Notes under the pieces: generated by a model
Told to the model about the DNA's origin: nothing
The model's database searches: none
What the model saw: the letters and a program-made list of their open reading frames with translations, nothing else
Position numbers and translations under genes: made by a program
NCBI GenBank assembly: GCA_944332105.1
Contig: CALVJI010000047.1
Location: 1 to 9,072, forward strand
Reading direction: 5' to 3'
Length of the DNA stretch: 9,072 bases
DNA from: an uncultured Bacilli bacterium
Lineage (GTDB): Bacteria; Bacillota_I; Bacilli_A; RF39; UBA660
In this document: one piece after another, positions 5,164-9,072 of the stretch
Layout of the letters: every line of letters starts with the position of its first letter
Position numbering within the stretch: position 1 is the first letter of the stretch

Positions 5164-6519
5164 TTAAACCAAAAATTTTAATAAATCAGCCCATGGATCT
5201 TTTCTTTTACAGCGTTTAATTGCCTCTTTCATAGTGATTTCATTAGGCCTTACTTTATCTAATTCACTCCATTTAATCGGCATCGAAACAGGAATATTGT
5301 CTCTTAGCCGAACCGAGTATGGAGCCACACTTGTAGATGTTTCTGTATTGCGAACCCAATCAATAAAGATTTTATTTTTTCTTTTCTTTTTACTCATATT
5401 GCTTGTATATTTTTCAGGCCATTTTTTCTCCATTAGTCTCGCAATATTTCTAGCAAAATTTCGAAACGTATTCCAGTTTTTCATTGGTAGTGGAACAACT
5501 ACATGGTACCCTTTTCCCCCACTTGTTTTTAAAAAAGATGGTAATTGTAATTCATCTAAAATAGTTTTTAAATCTTTTACTCCTTCACGTACTTTTTCTA
5601 AGGAAAGTTTTTCATCTGGATCTAAATCGAAAATCATCAAATTAGGCTTTTTTATTTTAGGAACATTACTTCCCCAAATATGAAATTCATAACTGTTCAT
5701 TTGAACTTCAGATAACAATCCTTTTTCATCTTTAATATAATAATAGTCTTCTTTTTTTCCTTTATTATTGGCTATTTTTATTTTTCCTAAATAGTTATCC
5801 ACATTTTCAAAATGTTTTTTATAAAATTTTTCTTTATCAATTCCTTCTGGACTCCTTATGGTACTAATGAGTCTATTTTTTATATAAGGTAACATGCGTT
5901 TTGATATTTTTTCATAATAAGAAAATATATCTTTTTTAGTAATATTGTTTTTTTTATCAATAAGTTTTAGGGGATTTGTTAGAGTAATCTTACCGGCAAT
6001 TTCTTCTATTGTTTTTCCACTTCGAATACTCGTATGAAACTTTTTAATATCTACAAAAGGAACCTGATCTTTTTCTTTAATAAGTAGCCAATTTTCTTCT
6101 TTAAAAGGAATTAAAGTCCACGCCCCTTTTAATCTTTTTCCTTTTAATATAAATTTAAAAGGCTTTTTAAAGAAAAATAATTTCGTAGTAGGTTCCCAAT
6201 ATCCTTCATCAAAAATCATCACAGTTCCCCCACCATACTCTCCTTTAGGTATCGTTCCTTCAAAATTACGATAACTATATGGATGATCTTCTACTTTTAC
6301 AGCTAATCTTTTATCTTTTGAATTATAAGATGGACCTTTGGGTACAGCCCAACTTTTTAAAACTCCTTTCCATTCGAGTCGCAAATCATAATGTTTAGTA
6401 GTTGCCTCATGATATTGAACAACAAAATGAAGTTTTTTGGTACTTTTTTTCTTCTTACCTACAGGCTCTTTTGTTTTTTTAAAATTTCTTTTTTCATTAT
6501 ATGTTTGTAATTCACTCAT
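5164..6519 (-). CDS. LigD-type 3'-phosphoesterase plus polymerase protein lacking the ligase domain
   Basis: A 451-residue protein with two LigD domains. Residues about 30-150 are the 3'-phosphoesterase domain, with HEATTKHYDLRLE (H37, H43, D45, R47), SWAVPKGP, VEDHPYSY (H79) and IPKGEYGGG, matching the metal-site residues of the Pseudomonas LigD phosphoesterase. Residues about 180-451 are the primase-like polymerase domain: NITKKDIFSYY, then FDLDPD (D298, D300), TSGGKGYH (332-339) and FIDWVRN (D387), which complete the catalytic Asp triad, then TSVAPYSVR. Such domains trim 3' ends and add (ribo)nucleotides in bacterial end joining. The ATP-dependent ligase domain, normally present in LigD, is missing: the two parts are joined by about 30 residues, and no Ku or ligase gene is in the window. 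ATG 6519 has AAGAGG (6533-6528) 8 nt upstream, inside a hairpin. Both domains look intact. Confidence 0.9.
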   Translation of the reverse strand: MSELQTYNEKRNFKKTKEPVGKKKKSTKKLHFVVQYHEATTKHYDLRLEWKGVLKSWAVPKGPSYNSKDKRLAVKVEDHPYSYRNFEGTIPKGEYGGGTVMIFDEGYWEPTTKLFFFKKPFKFILKGKRLKGAWTLIPFKEENWLLIKEKDQVPFVDIKKFHTSIRSGKTIEEIAGKITLTNPLKLIDKKNNITKKDIFSYYEKISKRMLPYIKNRLISTIRSPEGIDKEKFYKKHFENVDNYLGKIKIANNKGKKEDYYYIKDEKGLLSEVQMNSYEFHIWGSNVPKIKKPNLMIFDLDPDEKLSLEKVREGVKDLKTILDELQLPSFLKTSGGKGYHVVVPLPMKNWNTFRNFARNIARLMEKKWPEKYTSNMSKKKRKNKIFIDWVRNTETSTSVAPYSVRLRDNIPVSMPIKWSELDKVRPNEITMKEAIKRCKRKDPWADLLKFLV

Positions 6520-6521
6520 AA

Positions 6522-6560
6522 TAAAAACCTCTTTTTTAGTATTCTAAAAAAAAGGTTTTT
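6522..6560 (-). promoter_or_regulatory. Long A/T hairpin holding the ligD-like ribosome site; may act as terminator or attenuator
   Basis: AAAACCTCTTTTTTAG (6524-6539) and CTAAAAAAAAGGTTTT (6544-6559) form a 16-bp inverted repeat with a 4-nt loop. The one mismatch is a G-U wobble in minus-strand RNA. The 3' arm on the minus strand contains AAGAGG, the ribosome site of ATG 6519, and runs into a T-rich tract. It can therefore end transcription from pepF and also hide the start of the next gene. Confidence 0.5.
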
Positions 6561-6587
6561 TATACTTTACTTCAAGATTTCAGACAA
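6559..6587 (-). promoter_or_regulatory. Possible promoter of the ligD-like gene at the end of pepF
   Basis: On the minus strand TTGTCT (6587-6582), a 17-nt spacer and TATAAA (6564-6559) overlap the pepF stop codon region. The start would be near 6552, within the hairpin. Sequence this AT-rich yields such matches by chance, so support is modest. Confidence 0.3.
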
Positions 6588-8303
6588 TCTTTCAATTTGT
6601 TCATTTAAATATTGATATGCTGATTTTATGTATTTTTCATTCTCCAAATTTATATTTAAAATTTTTAATGATTCAACGATTGATTTTGTATTTCCAATTT
6701 TTAAAAATTCTATATATTTAGGCTGTAAATTTTCATTTTTTAATTTATGTACTATCTCAATTGCCAATGCTGTACCTATTGTATATTGATATAAATAATA
6801 TGAACGATTCATGAATAAATGAGGAATTTTTGTCCACGAAAATTTTATCATATCATCTAAAATGACACTCTCTTGATTATACTTGATAAATATTTGTAAA
6901 TACATTTGATTTATTGTATCTGCGGTTAACGTTTGATTTTTTTCTTTTTCTTTAATTATTGCATCTTCAAACTCTGTTAATAACATTTGGCTAAATAAAG
7001 AGTTACCTAATGCTTGTATAATACTTGTTAATAAGTATACTTGTTCTTCTTTAGGCAAGTTTTGAGTTAACATATATTCGTTAAAAAGAATTTCATTAAC
7101 TTTTGCGACTACCTCGGCAATAAATAAGCTGTATTCAAAGTAAAGATGTCCCTGTTCTTTTGCATAGGACGTATGAATAGAATGACCTAGTTCATGAACA
7201 AGATTTCTAGCGCTTATTAAATTATCATGATAATTTAAAGAGGCATATGGAACTCCACAGTAAGAAATGCAACTAAATGTCATTTTTCTTTTGTTTTTCT
7301 TTGGATAAACATCTACCCATCCTTCTTTAAAAGCTTCCTCAATTCTTTTAATGTAGTCTTCACCTAAAATATTTAAGGATTTTTTAGCATACTCTAGTGC
7401 TTGAGGTAATTCAATTTTCATTTTGGAAACGTTTCCTAATGGTAAAGAAGTATCATAAATGTGTAATTCTGATAAACCTAGTACTTGTTTTTTTAATTCT
7501 GAAAACTTTCGAAAAATCAATAAATTTTGATTGGTTACTTTCATTAAATTTTCTATAGTATTTTCAGGCAACTCATCCAAAAACATTTTTTGCGAGATTA
7601 TCGAAGAAAATTTTTGCGCTTGGGCTTGTTTGAACTCTATTTCATATTTTTTATTTAAAAGTATAGCGAATGTATTTTGAATTTTTTGATAAGCTTCATT
7701 ATAAACAATATAAGCACTTTTACGAATTTCTCTTTTTTTGCTTAGTAAAAGATCTTGATAAATTTTTTTGGTTAAAAGCACTTCTTTTCCTTCTTCATTC
7801 ATCACATAACCAAAAGACAAATCGTTCTCTGATAAACAGCGATATAATTCTTGAAAAGAAATCTGTTCATGATGTAGGAATGCAAAAAGTTCTTCATTCT
7901 CTACTTGAAATTCTTTTTTTCTTAGGTATAAAGACAGATAACGATTATAGTATGGATTTTCAGCTATAAATTTTTGTACATTTTCAACATTTTTTAGTAT
8001 AAATTTTTCAAAAGATTGTGATAATTTGACAATTTGTTCATATATCTGTAAGGCTTCATTAAACATATTTTGGTGTTCTTCATCTTGATTGTTTAAATCT
8101 AAAAACCTTTTTGGATAACAATATATTTTTTCAATTTGTTCATCTATTTGAATTTTTTCTTCTAAAACTTCTTTAAAATTATTTAACTTTAATTGCTTTA
8201 AATGAGTCTCATATTTTCGAATTTTTTCCTTAAGCATTTCTTTTTCTTCAATCCATTTCTCTTTGTTTGGGAAAATATGAATTAAATTCCAATCTGTTTG
8301 CAT
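6567..8303 (-). CDS. pepF: Oligoendopeptidase F family metallopeptidase (M3)
   Basis: A 578-residue cytoplasmic zinc peptidase, close to the usual ~600 for the family. The metal site is LVHELGHSIH (H370, E371, H374), with a likely third ligand E397 in FIAEVVAKVNE, 23 residues later. The block DNLISARNLVHELGHSIHTS and the upstream SYCGVPYASLNYH are typical of the M3B/PepF catalytic core. The N-terminal ~200 residues are helical and charged, as in relatives. The family cleaves short peptides, commonly in peptide turnover. The usual AEVAST-x-NE motif reads AEVVAKVNE here, a mild departure. ATG 8303 has AAGAGGA (8317-8311) 7 nt upstream. A TATAAT at 8329-8324 just before that ribosome site may be its -10. 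No peptide transporter genes are adjacent. Assignment to PepF rather than another M3 member is probable, not certain. Confidence 0.9.
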   Translation of the reverse strand: MQTDWNLIHIFPNKEKWIEEKEMLKEKIRKYETHLKQLKLNNFKEVLEEKIQIDEQIEKIYCYPKRFLDLNNQDEEHQNMFNEALQIYEQIVKLSQSFEKFILKNVENVQKFIAENPYYNRYLSLYLRKKEFQVENEELFAFLHHEQISFQELYRCLSENDLSFGYVMNEEGKEVLLTKKIYQDLLLSKKREIRKSAYIVYNEAYQKIQNTFAILLNKKYEIEFKQAQAQKFSSIISQKMFLDELPENTIENLMKVTNQNLLIFRKFSELKKQVLGLSELHIYDTSLPLGNVSKMKIELPQALEYAKKSLNILGEDYIKRIEEAFKEGWVDVYPKKNKRKMTFSCISYCGVPYASLNYHDNLISARNLVHELGHSIHTSYAKEQGHLYFEYSLFIAEVVAKVNEILFNEYMLTQNLPKEEQVYLLTSIIQALGNSLFSQMLLTEFEDAIIKEKEKNQTLTADTINQMYLQIFIKYNQESVILDDMIKFSWTKIPHLFMNRSYYLYQYTIGTALAIEIVHKLKNENLQPKYIEFLKIGNTKSIVESLKILNINLENEKYIKSAYQYLNEQIERLSEILK

Positions 8304-8323
8304 TTAAAATTCCTCTTTCCAAA

Positions 8324-8329
8324 ATTATA
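8324..8329 (-). promoter_or_regulatory. Possible -10 element of pepF
   Basis: A perfect TATAAT on the minus strand, in the T tract of the preceding terminator and only 20 bases before ATG 8303. No -35 is recognisable at the right spacing. If used, the leader is about 13 nt. Confidence 0.25.
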
Positions 8330-8349
8330 AAAAAACAAAGAGCTTTGTT
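8327..8349 (-). terminator. Intrinsic terminator after the thioredoxin-like gene
   Basis: AACAAA (8334-8339) and TTTGTT (8344-8349) form a 6-bp stem with a GCTC loop on the minus strand, followed by a T tract (complement of the A run 8329-8335). An alternative longer pairing uses the A-rich strand 8331-8340 with CTTTGTTTTT at 8357-8366. It begins right at the stop codon (8350-8348). Confidence 0.6.
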
Positions 8350-8977
8350 ACATATTCTTTGTTTTTTTAACTGTTGTTGATTCTTTTTTATTTACTATAT
8401 ATCCAGCAAATAAAATTAAAACAATTACTACGCCAAAAATAAAGGCAACAGCTATTCCAACATTGGATTCTTCGTCAACTTCTACTTGATCCAAATTGCC
8501 AGCTTCTACTTCACTACGAACATCATAAGGATTTTCTGAAGCGATCAACTCATCAATAGCCTCAGTAATACTATCATTATCCGCACTACTATAGCCATTA
8601 AAAACTTCGGTTCCAATGACCATGTAAGGATATCCAGTAATCGTATCACCAAACTTAGCTCCTACTTGTTCATAAAAATCCCAGTTATCCGCGTTATCGC
8701 TCACTTCATAAACCACAAAATTTACTTTATCTTGATATTCCTCTGCAATGGTACTCAAAAAAGTAAGTAGTCTTTGGCAATAACCACAACCATCTCCTCG
8801 GAAAATATAAATATTTGGTAAATCATCAGATGGTTCTTGACTTTCGAAGTCACATGTCAATTCTTCCGCGTCACATGCTTCTTTTAAGGTCTCCGTTTCA
8901 ATCGCAGCAGAAACATTTGTAACAAAAAAACAAGACAAGAATAAAATGAACCCTCCTAAAAGTCCTTTTTTTAGCAT
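8348..8977 (-). CDS. Membrane-anchored extracytoplasmic thioredoxin-like protein
   Basis: A 209-residue protein with an N-terminal signal sequence (basic MLKKG, hydrophobic core to about residue 23, likely cut near VSA-A at 24). A thioredoxin-fold domain follows at about 54-147, and a transmembrane segment at about 174-195 precedes a short basic tail. The redox motif is CGYC (C64, C67) in FRGDGCGYCQR, and the probable cis-proline is in TGYPYMV (P117). A second cysteine pair (C35 and C42) lies before the domain and might serve as an intramolecular disulfide partner. The topology places the redox site outside the membrane, so it probably acts on thiols or disulfides of exported proteins; whether as oxidase, reductase or isomerase cannot be told. 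ATG 8977 follows GGAGTGAT (8990-8983) by 5 nt. A start-site promoter upstream is not convincing. A terminator follows its stop codon. Confidence 0.8.
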   Translation of the reverse strand: MLKKGLLGGFILFLSCFFVTNVSAAIETETLKEACDAEELTCDFESQEPSDDLPNIYIFRGDGCGYCQRLLTFLSTIAEEYQDKVNFVVYEVSDNADNWDFYEQVGAKFGDTITGYPYMVIGTEVFNGYSSADNDSITEAIDELIASENPYDVRSEVEAGNLDQVEVDEESNVGIAVAFIFGVVIVLILFAGYIVNKKESTTVKKTKNM

Positions 8978-9072
8978 AATACATCACTCCCCAAATCAGT
9001 GTACCAAATTTCTAACGAAAAATCATCTATTTCAGAAAATTTAATAAAAAAGATGTAATTCTATGTTATCAT

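Noticed and set aside
5234..5683. Plus-strand open frame of 149 codons
   Set aside because: It lies opposite the catalytic polymerase domain of the ligD-like gene and its product looks like low-complexity Phe/Leu/Ser shadow sequence.
7670..7969. Plus-strand open frame of 99 codons
   Set aside because: It is opposite the pepF coding region, with no ribosome site and no recognisable protein features.
8921..8940. Lipobox at FLSC (Cys16) in the thioredoxin-like protein
   Set aside because: The positions before Cys (F, L, S) do not fit a good lipobox, hydrophobic residues continue after it, and a C-terminal anchor is already present.
1..9072. Alternative genetic code (TGA as Trp), as in Mycoplasma
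   Set aside because: Genes end at normal positions for their families, TGA ends the small peptide, and tryptophans at conserved sites are TGG.
1..9072. CRISPR array, insertion sequence or transposase
   Set aside because: I saw no regularly spaced repeats, no terminal inverted repeats around a transposase-like frame, and no transposase motif.

Overview
The window is AT-rich DNA from a low-GC Firmicute-like (Bacilli/Mollicutes-related) bacterium. It has strong AGGAGG-type ribosome sites, and TGG is the tryptophan codon, so TGA is a stop and the standard bacterial code applies. Placement within an uncultured gut Bacilli lineage is only an impression from gene content. All recognisable chromosomal genes are on the minus strand; the one plus-strand gene is a 30-residue peptide at the left edge.

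Right part (about 4590-9072), in transcription order: a membrane-anchored extracytoplasmic thioredoxin-like protein (CGYC), an M3-family oligoendopeptidase F, a LigD-type protein with only the 3'-phosphoesterase and polymerase domains (no ligase domain), and a CarD/CdnL RNA-polymerase-binding regulator with its own clear promoter and an AT-rich terminator at its stop codon.

Middle part (about 1046-4532): a tightly overlapping three-gene operon. It encodes the radical SAM DNA repair/modification protein (TIGR03916 type, with a C-terminal helix-hairpin-helix), its usual partner DUF4130 (TIGR03915 type), and a divergent GroEL-like chaperonin whose start lies inside the DUF4130 gene. The GroEL homologue keeps the nucleotide-site motifs but has a diverged apical region and no GGM tail. 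Together with the PE-POL LigD protein this gives a DNA-repair flavour to the region.

Left part (1-1002): a tRNA-Thr(CGU) gene with an intrinsic terminator. Directly beyond its 3' end lies what looks like the edge of an integrated element: a phage-type hypothetical gene broken by a one-base frameshift, then a compact candidate type I toxin-antitoxin locus. That locus has a 30-residue hydrophobic peptide with a strong but probably occluded Shine-Dalgarno, a plus-strand terminator, and on the opposite strand a good promoter and a terminator that would define an antisense RNA of about 115-120 nt over the toxin 3' end. A short direct repeat places antisense-complementary sequence next to the toxin ribosome site as well, as in the Fst/par systems. 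This is the most novel-looking system in the window.
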